NCBI GenBank assembly: GCA_029817715.1
Contig: JARUPY010000398.1
Coordinates: 372,001-436,000, forward strand
Origin: Melastoma dodecandrum
Taxonomy: Eukaryota; Streptophyta; Magnoliopsida; Myrtales; Melastomataceae
Direction of reading: 5' to 3'
Length of the DNA stretch: 64,000 nucleotides
Within the stretch, counting starts at the first letter, position 1. Every line of letters starts with the position of its first letter. Position numbers and translations under genes: made by a program. This document shows, one piece after another, positions 1-8,993 of the stretch. The notes beneath the pieces are model-generated. The model saw nothing but the letters and a program-made list of their open reading frames with translations, was not told the origin of the DNA and made no database searches.

Positions 1-170
1 GGCGCCGTGCCGTCGAAGGCGCGCGCGCCGTCGAACACGGTCGACCCCAGCCACGCGGCATGCGTGCGCGGTCCCATGATCGCATGGTTGCCCGCGTGCC
101 ATTCGCCTTCGTAGAAGGTCCACGTGTCGATGGAGGGATCGTGCGGCGCGGGGCGCAGGTCAGGTCGCAT
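1..170 (-). CDS. Class IV aminotransferase, branched-chain-type (5' end only)
   Basis: Only the first 56 codons lie in the window; the gene continues beyond position 1. The translation begins MRPDLRPAPHDPSIDTWTF and continues with EGEWHAGN, IMGPRTHAAWLGS and VFDGARAF, the N-terminal signature of PLP fold-type IV aminotransferases related to branched-chain aminotransferase and D-amino acid transaminase. The ATG at 170-168 lies inside the last codons of the upstream metA-like gene in another frame (11-nt overlap), which supports translational coupling and a metY-metA-aminotransferase operon. The PLP lysine is outside the window, so substrate class (branched-chain, D-amino acid or other) is inferred from the N-terminus only. 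Confidence 0.75.
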   Translation of the reverse strand, partial: MRPDLRPAPHDPSIDTWTFYEGEWHAGNHAIMGPRTHAAWLGSTVFDGARAFDGTA

Positions 171-1125
171 GGTCGGCGCTCGCATGGTGCAAAAGGTCCA
201 GCCAGTTCGCGTAGAGGCGAACCGCGAAGGCGTCGTTCCGGCTCTTGGCGAAGGCCCCGCGGCGCACGGACGGAAAGGTCGCGAAGCGTTCGAGACGGCG
301 GTCGCGCCGCGCGATCTGGGCGAAGGCCTCCAGCTCGGCCGCCAGTTCGGCGGGAATAGCCTCTTGCGGCAGGCTGGGGTAGATCGTCGCGCTGCGGTCG
401 AGATACCGCAGGACGTCGCGGCGATACTCGCGGAAGAGGGCCTCCGGGTCGTACTCGGGATGGCCTTGCAGGAAGACCATCAGGCACCTCGCGGTCTTGA
501 CGAACGTGTCGACGCCCGTCGTGCCGCCGCGCGTCAGGATCTGGTATCCGGCGGCTGCGATATCCGTCTCGTCGAGCCCGTTCCAGCGCGAATGCGGCAC
601 CCGCAGGCCGGTGCCGAGCCCATCCGCGAGGGGATGCGAGCCGACGACCTCGATGGGGTAGAGACCCGAGAGCTTCGACTTGCGCGGGCGGCGGCGGATG
701 CCGTCGAAGTGGAGAACGGCGGCGTGCGCCGCGAGGCAGGAGAAGAGCGTCGAGCGTGTCGTCGCACGCGCCTGGTCCATGACCGCGCAGAGGCTCGCCC
801 AGTAGCTCTCGTCCTCGAGATGCTCGGCGCGCGGCTCGCATCCGGTGATGATCAAACCATCGACCGGGCGCTCGAACAGCGTCTCGAAAGGTTCGTAATG
901 CGTCGCGATCCGTGCGCGCGCGCTCGCTCCTCGATGGATCGCGGGCAGCGAGAACAGGCGGAGCCGGATGCGGCGCGAGCCGGCGGCGCGCTGCAGCAGG
1001 TCCGTGAACTGACGCTCCCCGCCTTCGAGGCCCGCGTCGCCGAGGTTGTTGAGGAGCGCGATCTCGATCGTGTGGTCCTTGCGTCGGCGACGCGTCGCGG
1101 CTCCGGGCTCGAGCATGAGGCTCAT
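160..1125 (-). CDS. metA: MetA-family homoserine O-acyltransferase (divergent)
   Basis: A 321-residue member of the homoserine transsuccinylase family, which acylates homoserine from an acyl-CoA in methionine synthesis. Family landmarks are visible: DGLIITG (89-95), nucleophile Cys130 in LFSCLAAHA, KLSGLYPIEV (151-160), HSRW (178-181) and the GHPEYD motif carrying His222 and Glu224. The ATG at 1125 was chosen because it begins 4 nt after the metY stop; longer in-frame starts lie inside metY and add a low-complexity leader. Its pairing with metY, an O-acetylhomoserine-using enzyme, suggests acetyl-CoA as donor, but the residue equivalent to the acetyl/succinyl switch (E. coli Gly111) is Arg99, neither Gly nor Glu. 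The N-terminal lysines of E. coli MetA are not conserved. Donor and even substrate are therefore uncertain. Confidence 0.8.
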   Translation of the reverse strand: MSLMLEPGAATRRRRKDHTIEIALLNNLGDAGLEGGERQFTDLLQRAAGSRRIRLRLFSLPAIHRGASARARIATHYEPFETLFERPVDGLIITGCEPRAEHLEDESYWASLCAVMDQARATTRSTLFSCLAAHAAVLHFDGIRRRPRKSKLSGLYPIEVVGSHPLADGLGTGLRVPHSRWNGLDETDIAAAGYQILTRGGTTGVDTFVKTARCLMVFLQGHPEYDPEALFREYRRDVLRYLDRSATIYPSLPQEAIPAELAAELEAFAQIARRDRRLERFATFPSVRRGAFAKSRNDAFAVRLYANWLDLLHHASADHAT

Positions 1126-1129
1126 CGCG

Positions 1130-2431
1130 TCACCTGTTGGCGGCCGCGCGCACGCGCGGGGAGGCGGCGTCGAGCGCCTGGTCGAGATCGGCGATGATGT
1201 CGTCGACATGCTCGATGCCGATCGAGATGCGGATGAGGTCCGGCGAGACGCCCGCGGCGCGCTGCTCGGCGGGAGTCATCTGCCGATGCGTCGTGGAGGC
1301 GGGGTGGCAGGCGAGCGACTTCGTGTCGCCGATGTTGACGAGGCGTTTCACGAGGCCGAGCGCGTCGTAGAAACGCTTTCCGGCTTCGAGGCCTCCGACG
1401 ACGCCGAAGGTGAAGAGGGAGGAGCCGCGCCCGCCGAGGTAGCGCCGGGCCAGCGCCGCGGAGGGGCTGTCCTCGAAGCCCGCGTAGTTCACCCATCCGA
1501 CGCGCGGATCGTCGCGCAGGAAGGTCGCGACCGCGCGCGCGTTCTCGACGTGCCGCTCCATGCGCAGCGCCACGGTCTCGATTCCCTGCAGGACGAGGAA
1601 GGCGTTGAAGGGCGACAGCACGGCGCCGGTCGTGCGCTGATAGACGCTGCGGCAGCGCGCGATATAGGCCTCCGCGCCGTAATGATCCGAATAGACCATG
1701 CCGTGATAGGACGCGTCCGGTTCGCTGAACATCGCAAAGCGCGCGGCGTGTTCGGACCACGGGAAGCGCCCGCTGTCTATGACGACGCCGGCGAGCGTCG
1801 TGCCGTGGCCACCCATGAACTTGGTGAGCGATTCGACGACGATGTCCGCTCCGTGATCGATGGGCCGCAGCAACACCGGCGTCGCGACCGTGTTGTCGAC
1901 GACGAGCGGCACGCCGTGGCGGTGCGCGACCGCGGCGAGGCCGGCGATGTCGGCGATGTTGCCGGCGGGATTGCCGATGCTCTCGCAGAAGACCGCCTTC
2001 GTGTCGCGATCAATCAGGGCCTCGATCGCGGCCGGACTGTCGTTCGCCGCGAAACGGGCCTGGATGCCTTGGCGCGCGAAGACATGCGCGAAGAGCGTGT
2101 GCGTCGTGCCATAGAGCTGCGGCACCGACACGATGTTGCCGCCGCGATCGGCGAGCGTCAGTATCGCGTAGTTGAGGGCGGCCTGGCCGGTGCTCGTCGC
2201 GAGCGCCGCGACGCCGCCTTCCATCGCGGCGACGCGCCGCTCGAGCACGTCCACCGTCGGATTGGCGATGCGGCTGTAGCGGTAGCCGGGCACTTCGAGA
2301 TCGAACAGCGCCGCGCCGTGATCGGCGGAGTCGAACTCGTAAGCGACGGTCTGGTAGATCGGCACCGCGACGGCGCGGGTCGTCGGATCACCGTCGTAGC
2401 CGCCGTGCACGGCGAGCGTTTCGGGACGCAT
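1130..2431 (-). CDS. metY: O-acetylhomoserine sulfhydrylase (aminocarboxypropyltransferase)
   Basis: A 433-residue cytoplasmic PLP enzyme of the Cys/Met metabolism family. It makes homocysteine from O-acetylhomoserine and sulfide. The N-terminus (ETLAVHGGYDGDPTTRAVAV, then PIYQT and YRYSRIANPT) is typical of MetY, and the PLP lysine is Lys204 in SLTKFMGGHGTT. Length matches the MetY branch (about 430) rather than cystathionine gamma-synthase (about 390). The metA-like gene starts 4 nt downstream, so the two are probably translated together. The 131-bp region upstream (2432-2562) was inspected for SAM-responsive riboswitches and none was recognised. The gene has no apparent defect. Confidence 0.93.
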   Translation of the reverse strand: MRPETLAVHGGYDGDPTTRAVAVPIYQTVAYEFDSADHGAALFDLEVPGYRYSRIANPTVDVLERRVAAMEGGVAALATSTGQAALNYAILTLADRGGNIVSVPQLYGTTHTLFAHVFARQGIQARFAANDSPAAIEALIDRDTKAVFCESIGNPAGNIADIAGLAAVAHRHGVPLVVDNTVATPVLLRPIDHGADIVVESLTKFMGGHGTTLAGVVIDSGRFPWSEHAARFAMFSEPDASYHGMVYSDHYGAEAYIARCRSVYQRTTGAVLSPFNAFLVLQGIETVALRMERHVENARAVATFLRDDPRVGWVNYAGFEDSPSAALARRYLGGRGSSLFTFGVVGGLEAGKRFYDALGLVKRLVNIGDTKSLACHPASTTHRQMTPAEQRAAGVSPDLIRISIGIEHVDDIIADLDQALDAASPRVRAAANR

Positions 2432-2562
2432 CGAACCTCCGTCTCAGACCGCTCCGCCGATGTTCCGGAACGACACAGCAGGAGAGGCGCCCCGGTGCGA
2501 TCTCGGAATGATCCGAAACGTCCGCGCAGCCTCATCGTGCATGCAGCAGGCGACGTGCCAGC

Positions 2563-3276
2563 TCAGGCCGTGTTGCCGGCGTCCACCGTCATCACGGTGC
2601 CGGTGACGTTTCGGGCCTTATCGCTCATCAGGAAGGAGACCGCCGCGGCGACATCCTCCGCCTGCGGCATTCGTTTGAGGGCGGAGCGACGTGCGATCGC
2701 GGCGCGATGGCTTTCGTCCATGCCCGCCGTCATCTCGGTCGCGACGAAGCCCGGAGCGACGGCGTTGACCGTGATGCCGAGTTGTCCGACCTCGCGGGCG
2801 AGCGATCTGGTAAAGCCGACCAGCGAGGCCTTCGTCGCCGCATAGACGGAGAGGCCGTTGTAGCCCGTCGAGGCGATGATCGAGGACATGTTGACGATGC
2901 GGCCCTCGCCCGCCGACATCATCCCGCGCACCGCATGTTTCGTTAGGACGATCGGCGCGAGCGTGTTGAGGCGCACGAGGCGCTCGATGTCGCGCACCGC
3001 CATGGTGGCCAGCACGCCCTCGGTCCCGATCCCGGCGTTGTTGACGAGGCCGTAGAGCGGCCCGTGCGCCTTGCGCAGGTCGCGCAGCAGGGCGGGCATA
3101 TCATCGATCCGGTCGAGATCGAAGGGTACGAACACGAGCGCGTCCCCGAGAGCCGCCTGCAAGGCCGGTGTCTCCGTGCGGGCCAGCGCGAGAACGCGGA
3201 AGCCGTCTTGCACGAGGGCTTGCGCGATGGCGAGGCCGAGGCCGCGACTCGCCCCTGTGACGAGAATGCTGCGCAT
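2563..3276 (-). CDS. Short-chain dehydrogenase/reductase, FabG-like
   Basis: A 237-residue classical SDR. The nucleotide-binding motif TGASRGLG is at residues 7-14, NNAG at 79-82, the catalytic Ser132 lies in NMSS, and Tyr145/Lys149 form YAATK. The C-terminal GTVMTVDAG is typical of FabG-type 3-oxoacyl-ACP reductases. Its ATG shares one nucleotide with the stop of the upstream adenylating ligase (TGATG), and an acyl carrier protein starts the operon, so it probably reduces an acyl or keto group held on that carrier. It is not likely to be the housekeeping fabG, since no fabD, acpP or fabF is nearby. The cofactor and substrate cannot be read from the sequence. Confidence 0.85.
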   Translation of the reverse strand: MRSILVTGASRGLGLAIAQALVQDGFRVLALARTETPALQAALGDALVFVPFDLDRIDDMPALLRDLRKAHGPLYGLVNNAGIGTEGVLATMAVRDIERLVRLNTLAPIVLTKHAVRGMMSAGEGRIVNMSSIIASTGYNGLSVYAATKASLVGFTRSLAREVGQLGITVNAVAPGFVATEMTAGMDESHRAAIARRSALKRMPQAEDVAAAVSFLMSDKARNVTGTVMTVDAGNTA

Positions 3277-4631
3277 CAGCCCGCGGCCCGGCTGAGCTTG
3301 CCGCCCGGCGTCAGCGCCAGCGAGGGGACGAAGCGCACGATCGCCGGCACCTTGTGGCGCGCGAGGCGTTCGCGGCAGCCGGCGAGGATCTCGTCCTTGA
3401 GCGCGTCGGACGCGCGGTCCGGTTCGCGCAACACGATGTCCGCGATGACGATCGCCCCGGTGAGCGGGTTGCGCCGCGCCTGGACGAGCGACATACGCAC
3501 GTGCGCGTGCGCGTTGATCGCCGCCTCGACCTCCTCGGGATTCACCTTCAGGCCGCCGACGTTGATGATCCCGCCGCGCCGTCCGACGAAGACGTAGCGG
3601 TCGCCGCGCCGTTCGACGATATCGCCCGTGTCGACGAAGCCGTCGGCATCGGCCAGCACCGGCGCGGCCGTGCCGATGTAGCGGCTGGCGGTGCGGCGCG
3701 ATCGGATGCGCAGCGTGCCGTCGACGACCTTCATGTCGAGCGTACCGCCCGCGGCCTCGACCAGTGCGGCGGGAAATCCCTCGCGCCCGTCGTCGACCGA
3801 AAAGCCGACGCCGGCCTCGGTCGAGGCGTAGGCGTGGCCGATCGAGGCGTCCGGGTAGGCCTCTTTCAGAGCGTCGAGCACCATCTGGTCGGCGATTTCG
3901 CCGGAGAGGCGCACGTAGCGCGGGCGCAGCGCGCCGCGGGCCTGGCTCATCAGCACGCGTCGCCAGTGGGAGGGAGTCCCCGAGATCGAGGTGACGCCGG
4001 CCGCCCCGAGCCGCCGCAGATGGTCGCCGATCGATTCGCCCGGGCTCGACAGGACGATGTCGGTACGCCCGAGGATCGCGCGCAGAAACATCTGCAAGCC
4101 GCCGTAGCGGCGGATGTCGTAGAAGGTTGCCCAGACGGTCCGCTCGGCTGCGGGCGTCGCGGGGATCGCGCCGGTCAGCGCGGCGAGCGTGTGCCCCACC
4201 ATCTTCGGGCGCCCCGATGTGCCGGAGGTCAGCATCACCCATTCGGTGTCGACCGTCCGCAGCGGAGGGGCGGCCGGCGTGAGGGGGACGCAGATCTTGA
4301 TCGTCTCGCGCCCGGATGCGGCGAACCGCGCGGGATCGTCGGTCGCGATCGCCTCGATCTCCGCGTCCTCGAGGATCGCGGCGACATCGTCCGCGCTCAG
4401 GTCCGGCGGCGCGATCACGAGGCGGCGTGCGATGCCGTCGAGTTCGACGAGGGCGATGCCGCTGGCGGCCTGCTCCTGCGTCGCGACGAGGACATTGCGG
4501 TCACGCAGACGCTCAGCGTCGGCATCGAGGCAGGTGCCGTGACTGAGCTGCGCCAGATCGATCGTCGCCTCGCGGCCGAGGAGGCGCGTGGCGAGATCGG
4601 CCGAAAGACGCGGCGGGGCAGACTCAGGCAA
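3276..4631 (-). CDS. Adenylate-forming acyl/aryl ligase (ANL superfamily)
   Basis: A roughly 451-residue class I adenylate-forming enzyme. It carries the P-loop-like A3 motif LTSGTSGRPK, the A5 motif YASTEAG, the hinge region around GRRGGIINVGGLKVNPEEVE and a C-terminal GGKLSR with the A10 lysine. It should activate a carboxylic acid as the adenylate and load it onto the carrier protein encoded just upstream. The frame stays open into the ACP gene (ATG at 4712), but homology only begins after the ACP stop; the TTG at 4631 overlaps that stop by 8 nt and is the best start, though not certain. It is shorter than typical 500-residue ligases, as expected for free-standing partners of carrier proteins. 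The acid substrate is unknown. Confidence 0.85.
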   Translation of the reverse strand: MPESAPPRLSADLATRLLGREATIDLAQLSHGTCLDADAERLRDRNVLVATQEQAASGIALVELDGIARRLVIAPPDLSADDVAAILEDAEIEAIATDDPARFAASGRETIKICVPLTPAAPPLRTVDTEWVMLTSGTSGRPKMVGHTLAALTGAIPATPAAERTVWATFYDIRRYGGLQMFLRAILGRTDIVLSSPGESIGDHLRRLGAAGVTSISGTPSHWRRVLMSQARGALRPRYVRLSGEIADQMVLDALKEAYPDASIGHAYASTEAGVGFSVDDGREGFPAALVEAAGGTLDMKVVDGTLRIRSRRTASRYIGTAAPVLADADGFVDTGDIVERRGDRYVFVGRRGGIINVGGLKVNPEEVEAAINAHAHVRMSLVQARRNPLTGAIVIADIVLREPDRASDALKDEILAGCRERLARHKVPAIVRFVPSLALTPGGKLSRAAG

Positions 4632-4899
4632 AGGCGTGTTCGTAGAGGCGGACGAAGTCGCCGAGCGTGATCGGCAGCGCGACCTCTTCGGCGCTGCTGA
4701 AAGGGTCGGCACCGAGCTTCTCCTCGAGCCGGGCGACGAGGATCGCGAAACACAGCGAATCGAGCCCGATCGTCAGGAGCGGCGTCTCGTCGTCGAGCGG
4801 CGCGAGCGTCTTCTGCTGCTCGGCGGCGACGCGGCGCATCTCGTCGAAGATCTGCGTGCGGACGGAAGGAGGCGTGGACGGCGTCGTGAGCTCGGACAT
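4624..4899 (-). CDS. Acyl carrier protein
   Basis: A 91-residue carrier protein. The phosphopantetheine attachment motif GLDSL places the modifiable serine at residue 48, flanked by TPLLTI before and CFAILVARLEEKLG after, the usual helix II. It starts the operon: the ligase gene overlaps its stop and the reductase overlaps the ligase stop. This fixed order (carrier, ligase, reductase) suggests one acyl or aryl group is activated, loaded and reduced. The ATG at 4899 is preferred over an upstream one at 4953 because that adds an unrelated leader. The carrier is not AcpP: it has a longer acidic N-terminal stretch and lacks the AcpP sequence around the serine. Confidence 0.85.
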   Translation of the reverse strand: MSELTTPSTPPSVRTQIFDEMRRVAAEQQKTLAPLDDETPLLTIGLDSLCFAILVARLEEKLGADPFSSAEEVALPITLGDFVRLYEHAFA

Positions 4900-5145
4900 G
4901 ACAACCTGCGCGAGAAGGGGACAGGGGAGTATCGCGCCGGAGCGCGGCGACACAAACCATCCTCGTCAAGAGGGTAAAAAGGCGCCTCATCTTAACCCTG
5001 CACGCAGTCTTGTCGGCGTGCGCCACGCCGCGTGGATGCGCGGCGCCCCCTTCGCGCCCTAGTATGGGGCACGCGGACAACAGAAAAGCTTAGACGAGAT
5101 GCAGCGAGCATTGGACGATCTGCGTGTCTTCGAAGGTAACGAGAG
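4900..5145. promoter_or_regulatory. Divergent intergenic region, carrier-protein operon / flippase
   Basis: This 246-bp gap separates two divergent transcription units and must hold both promoters. It is less GC-rich near 5050-5110 (including AAAAGCTTAG), and a purine-rich GAAGGTAACGAGAG precedes the flippase ATG. No convincing -35/-10 pair or operator palindrome could be assigned by eye. Confidence 0.4.
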
Positions 5146-6633
5146 ATGACGCGCAGCCCTTCGACGCGGCCACGCGGCTCGCTCGTGCGCAACACCCTGC
5201 GGTATTTGCCGGCGCAGATCGGCGGCCCGGCGGGGCAATTCCTCGCGATCCTCGTCTTTACGCACTGGATGGCGCCCGAACCTTACGGGATTCTCACCTA
5301 CGTCTTCGCGAGCCAGGACCTCGTCTTCTTCCTGTGTCTCGCCTGGTGGTCGCAATACACGGTTCGCTACTACGGCGACCACGCGAGCTCGCCCGAGGCG
5401 CGCTACGAGCGCTCCGAAGGGCCCATCATGGCCGTGACGGCGCTCGCGCAAGTCGGCGCCTCGCTCTTCGCGCTCTGGCTGATCTCGACGCCGACGACAC
5501 CGGCGCTCGCCGCGGCGACGATCCTCTACATGGTGACGCGCTGCTTCAACCTGCATCTGGGCGAGCGCGCCCGCGCGCAGATCCTCTTCCTCGATTACAC
5601 GGTCGCGGCGACCGCGGGGCCAATCCTCGGCTTCTTCGCGGCCTTCCTCGTCGTCGTGACCGTCTCCAACTCGCCCGCGGCCGCGTTGTTCGCCTATGGC
5701 GCCGTGCAGGCGGTGTCGCTCGCCTGGCTCGTCGCGCGACAGGGCGTCCTGCTCCGCTGGCAGGCGCCGGACGGCGCGCTCGTTCGGCAGGCGCTCGCCT
5801 TCGGCCTGCCGCTCATCGCCGCCGGCGTCGCGGCCTGGGCAGCGATGAACTCGATCCGCGTCGTCGTCGATCGCGAGATGGGCGCGGAGGCGATGGGCCT
5901 CATCTCCGTCGGCTGGAGCCTCGGGCAACGCCTCACCTCGACGCTGGTCCTTTTGATGACGGTCGCCGCCTTCCCGCTCGCCGTCGAGCGGCTGCGCGAG
6001 GGATCGCGGAGCGAGGCGCTCGGCGAGATCGCGCGCAACGGCGTGCTGATGCTGGGCCTGGTGCTGCCGGCCGCCGTCGGCCTCTACCTCATCGAGCGGC
6101 CGGTCATCGCGCTCCTCGTCGCCGAGCCCTTCCGCGAAATGACGGCGGCGGTGCTGCCGGCGGCGCTCGTCGCCGGCCTCGCGCGCAACCTGCGCACGCA
6201 TGTGGCGGACCAGGTGTTCCTGCTCGTCGAGCGCACGGCGATGATGTGCGTGATCGCGTGCATCGAGGCGGTGCTGGTGGTCGTCGGCTGCGTCCTGGGG
6301 CTGCTGATCGACGGCGCGATCGGCGCGGCCGCGGGATCGGCCGCCGGCTACGTCCTCGCGATGGTGGTCGGCTTCGCCTTGGCCCATCGCTACGCCGGCC
6401 TGCGCTTGTCGCTGGGCGATCTCCTGCTCATCCTCGTCGCGACCGGTGCGATGGCGCTGGTGGTGCGCCTGCTGCAGGCGGCGCCGGCCCCGGGCGGCGC
6501 GGCGTTCGTCATCCTGATGTCGATCGCTGCGGGCGTGGCCGCCTATGCGCTGGCGCTGGTGCTGCTGTTCCCCGCTTTCCTGCGCTGGCTCCAGCTGCGC
6601 GTTCAGCCGTCGCGCTCGTGGAAGAAATCGTAG
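5146..6633 (+). CDS. Wzx-like polysaccharide/lipid-linked oligosaccharide flippase
   Basis: A 495-residue integral membrane protein with about 12-14 hydrophobic segments and a short basic N-terminus ([20 protein letters not shown]), the architecture of polysaccharide-biosynthesis flippases in the MVIM/MATE-like superfamily. Such proteins move lipid-linked glycans across the inner membrane. It is transcribed away from the carrier-protein/ligase/reductase operon, which raises the possibility that the trio makes an acyl or aryl decoration for the exported glycan (inference). The last 31 nt overlap the 3' end of uvrC on the other strand. No wzy polymerase or chain-length regulator is adjacent, so the glycan cannot be named. 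Confidence 0.8.
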   Translation: MTRSPSTRPRGSLVRNTLRYLPAQIGGPAGQFLAILVFTHWMAPEPYGILTYVFASQDLVFFLCLAWWSQYTVRYYGDHASSPEARYERSEGPIMAVTALAQVGASLFALWLISTPTTPALAAATILYMVTRCFNLHLGERARAQILFLDYTVAATAGPILGFFAAFLVVVTVSNSPAAALFAYGAVQAVSLAWLVARQGVLLRWQAPDGALVRQALAFGLPLIAAGVAAWAAMNSIRVVVDREMGAEAMGLISVGWSLGQRLTSTLVLLMTVAAFPLAVERLREGSRSEALGEIARNGVLMLGLVLPAAVGLYLIERPVIALLVAEPFREMTAAVLPAALVAGLARNLRTHVADQVFLLVERTAMMCVIACIEAVLVVVGCVLGLLIDGAIGAAAGSAAGYVLAMVVGFALAHRYAGLRLSLGDLLLILVATGAMALVVRLLQAAPAPGGAAFVILMSIAAGVAAYALALVLLFPAFLRWLQLRVQPSRSWKKS

Positions 6634-8750
6634 ACGGCCTTCGCCGTCGCCGCGTTGACGCCCGGTACCTTCTCGAGGTCGCTCAGGGCGGCGCGTGACA
6701 GCGCCTTCGCCGTGCCGAACGCATGCAACAGGGCGCGCTTGCGTGCCGGCCCGATGCCGGGGATCTCGTCCAGAGGATTCTTGGTGAAGGCCTTCTTGCG
6801 GCGCGCGCGGTGCGTGCCGATCGCGAAGCGATGCGCCTCGTCGCGCAGCCGCTGGACGAAATAGAGGGCCGGATCGCGCGGCGCGAGGCGAAACGGCTCC
6901 TTGCCCTCGACGAAGAACATCTCGCGGCCCGCGTCGCGATCGCGTCCCTTCGCGATCGCCGCCACCGTGACGTCGCTGACGCCAAGCTCGGCGAGAATCT
7001 GGCGGGTCGCGTTGAACTGCCCAAGACCGCCGTCGATCAGGATGAGGTCGGGGCGCTGCGGAAACGGCTCCGGCTCGGCGTCGTCCTCGAGCTCCGCGAC
7101 TCGGAGCGAAGGTGGCGCCAACTCCTGCAGCTTGCGCTCGCGCGTCGTCGCGGCGGGGGCGACGATGCCGGCATAGCCGCCGGCGCCGCCCTTGTCCGGC
7201 GCATCCTCCGGCGTGTCGGCCTCCAGCGTATCGGCTTCGGTGAGCGCGTCGTCGACGGCTCCCGGTGCCGGCGCTTCCTTCGCGAGACGCGTGAAGCGGC
7301 GTCGCAGCACCTCGCGCATCATCCCGAAATCGTCGCCCGGCGTCAGCGCCTCGCCCTTGATGTTGAAGGTGCGATAATGCGTCTTCATGAAACCGCCCGC
7401 GCCCGCGACCACCATCGCGCCGACCGCGTTCTGCCCCATGATGTGAGAATTGTCGTAGACCTCGACGCGACGCGGCGCGCGCGCCATCCCGAAGGCCTCG
7501 CCGATCGCCGCGAGAAGCTTTTCCTGCGAGGCTGTCTCGGAGAGCTGCTGGCCGAGCGTCTGGGCCGCGTTGCGGCTCGCGTGCTCGACGAGTTCGCGCT
7601 TCTCGCCGCGCTGCGGCACGAGGATCTCGCAGCGGACCTCGAAGCGTTGCGTCAGCGCCAGTTCGAGCAGCGTGCGCCCTTCGATCTCGTGGGAGAGGAG
7701 GATGAGCCGGGGCGGCGGGCGATCGTCGTAGAACTGGGCGAGGAAGGCCTCCAGCACCTCCTCCGGCGTGTGGCTGCGGTCCGCCTTCGGGTAATATGCC
7801 CGGTTGCCCCAGTTCTGGTAGGTCCGGAAGAAGAAGACCTCGATGCAGAACTGCCCCGCCTGTTCGACGATGGCGAAGACGTCCGCCTCCTCGGTCGTCT
7901 TCGGGTTGATGCCCTGCTGGCCTTGGATGGCCGAGAGCGCGGCGACGCGGTCGCGCAGGCGCGCCGCGCGCTCGAACTCGAGCGCATCGGAGGCCTGCTG
8001 CATCTCCTCCGCGATCAGGTCCCGGACCGCGCGGCTCTTGCCGGAGAGAAACCCGCGCGCATCGCGCACGAGGCCCGCGTAATCGGCGAGGCTGATCTCG
8101 CCGGTGCAGGGACCCGAGCAGCGCTTGATCTGGTAGAGCAGGCACGGCCGCGTGCGGTTCTCGTAATAGGAATCGGAGCAAGACCGCAGCAGGAACGCCC
8201 GTTCCAGCGCGTTGAGGGTTCGGTTGACGGCCCAGACCGAGGCAAATGGCCCGAAATAGTCGCCCTTTCGCGAGCGCGCGCCGCGGTGCTTGGTGATCTG
8301 CGGCGCCGCGTGGTCGCCCGTCAGCAGGATGTAGGGAAACGACTTGTCGTCCCGCATCAGCACATTGAAGCGGGGCTTCAGCTGCTTGATGAGATTCGTT
8401 TCGAGCAGCAGCGCCTCGGTCTCGGTCGCCGTCGAGACGAAGACCATCGAGGTCGTGAGCGCGATCATCCGGGCGATGCGCTGCGTGTGACCCGTGGGTC
8501 GCATATAGCTGGCGATGCGCTTTCGCACGCTCTTCGCCTTGCCGACGTAGAGCACCGAATCGTCGGCACCGATCATCCGGTAGACGCCCGGACCTTTGGG
8601 CGCGTGCTTCCAGAAGCTCCGGATGACCGCCGCGCCGGCTTTCACCGAGGCCGGCGCCGCCTCGGTGTTGGAACCGTCCTCGAAGGTGGGGGGCTCGGGC
8701 GAATCGAGGTCGAGGATCTCCGCCTCGACCTCGCGCGGAGGCTCGATCAT
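6603..8750 (-). CDS. uvrC: UvrABC system protein C
   Basis: The 715-residue dual-incision nuclease of nucleotide excision repair. In order: an acidic N-terminal extension (about 1-40), the GIY-YIG domain ([20 protein letters not shown], 55-74), a cysteine-rich segment of the type that holds an Fe-S cluster ([20 protein letters not shown]), a UVR domain ([17 protein letters not shown]), the RNase H-like endonuclease ([23 protein letters not shown]) and a C-terminal double helix-hairpin-helix ([25 protein letters not shown]). It is about 100 residues longer than E. coli UvrC owing to the N-terminal extension and an acidic linker of about 70 residues before the LIDGG motif. The start at 8750 is followed by the acidic leader. 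Confidence 0.97.
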   Translation of the reverse strand: MIEPPREVEAEILDLDSPEPPTFEDGSNTEAAPASVKAGAAVIRSFWKHAPKGPGVYRMIGADDSVLYVGKAKSVRKRIASYMRPTGHTQRIARMIALTTSMVFVSTATETEALLLETNLIKQLKPRFNVLMRDDKSFPYILLTGDHAAPQITKHRGARSRKGDYFGPFASVWAVNRTLNALERAFLLRSCSDSYYENRTRPCLLYQIKRCSGPCTGEISLADYAGLVRDARGFLSGKSRAVRDLIAEEMQQASDALEFERAARLRDRVAALSAIQGQQGINPKTTEEADVFAIVEQAGQFCIEVFFFRTYQNWGNRAYYPKADRSHTPEEVLEAFLAQFYDDRPPPRLILLSHEIEGRTLLELALTQRFEVRCEILVPQRGEKRELVEHASRNAAQTLGQQLSETASQEKLLAAIGEAFGMARAPRRVEVYDNSHIMGQNAVGAMVVAGAGGFMKTHYRTFNIKGEALTPGDDFGMMREVLRRRFTRLAKEAPAPGAVDDALTEADTLEADTPEDAPDKGGAGGYAGIVAPAATTRERKLQELAPPSLRVAELEDDAEPEPFPQRPDLILIDGGLGQFNATRQILAELGVSDVTVAAIAKGRDRDAGREMFFVEGKEPFRLAPRDPALYFVQRLRDEAHRFAIGTHRARRKKAFTKNPLDEIPGIGPARKRALLHAFGTAKALSRAALSDLEKVPGVNAATAKAVYDFFHERDG

Positions 8751-8993
8751 GAGGGAGATTTAAGCGCCCCGGCTCGCGACGGGAAGAGAGCCGCGTCGGG
8801 AAAGGCGCGCGGCCGCGTCGTGGGAGCCACAGGTTGCGCCATCCGTCGCCCTTCGCTGCGGGCGCCGTTGCGGGGACCGGCCCATCCTTGTAAAGGGCGC
8901 GGGTTGGGACATGTACCGCTCAGCCGCGTCCGGGGGGCCGCCCGCGACACTCCTCCGCGCGGAGCGGCGCGCGGTACAAGCCAAGGAAGACAC
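8751..8993. promoter_or_regulatory. Divergent intergenic region, uvrC / DUF2147 gene
   Basis: 243 bp between two divergently transcribed genes. It is GC-rich with several short self-complementary stretches (for example around 8930-8975) but no recognisable operator such as a LexA box. A strong Shine-Dalgarno AAGGAAGA lies just before the ATG at 8994. Confidence 0.35.

Noticed and set aside
2432..2562. SAM-II or similar riboswitch upstream of metY
   Set aside because: Looked for the conserved pseudoknot core on the minus strand and found no matching segments.
4632..4712. ATG 4712 as start of the adenylating ligase
   Set aside because: It would place 27 Ser/Arg-rich residues inside the ACP gene with no family homology; TTG 4631 fits the overlap better, though it is not proven.
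5059..8181. A 1040-codon open frame on the minus strand spanning the flippase and most of uvrC
   Set aside because: It conflicts with two motif-rich genes and reads as Arg/Gly/Ala-rich nonsense.
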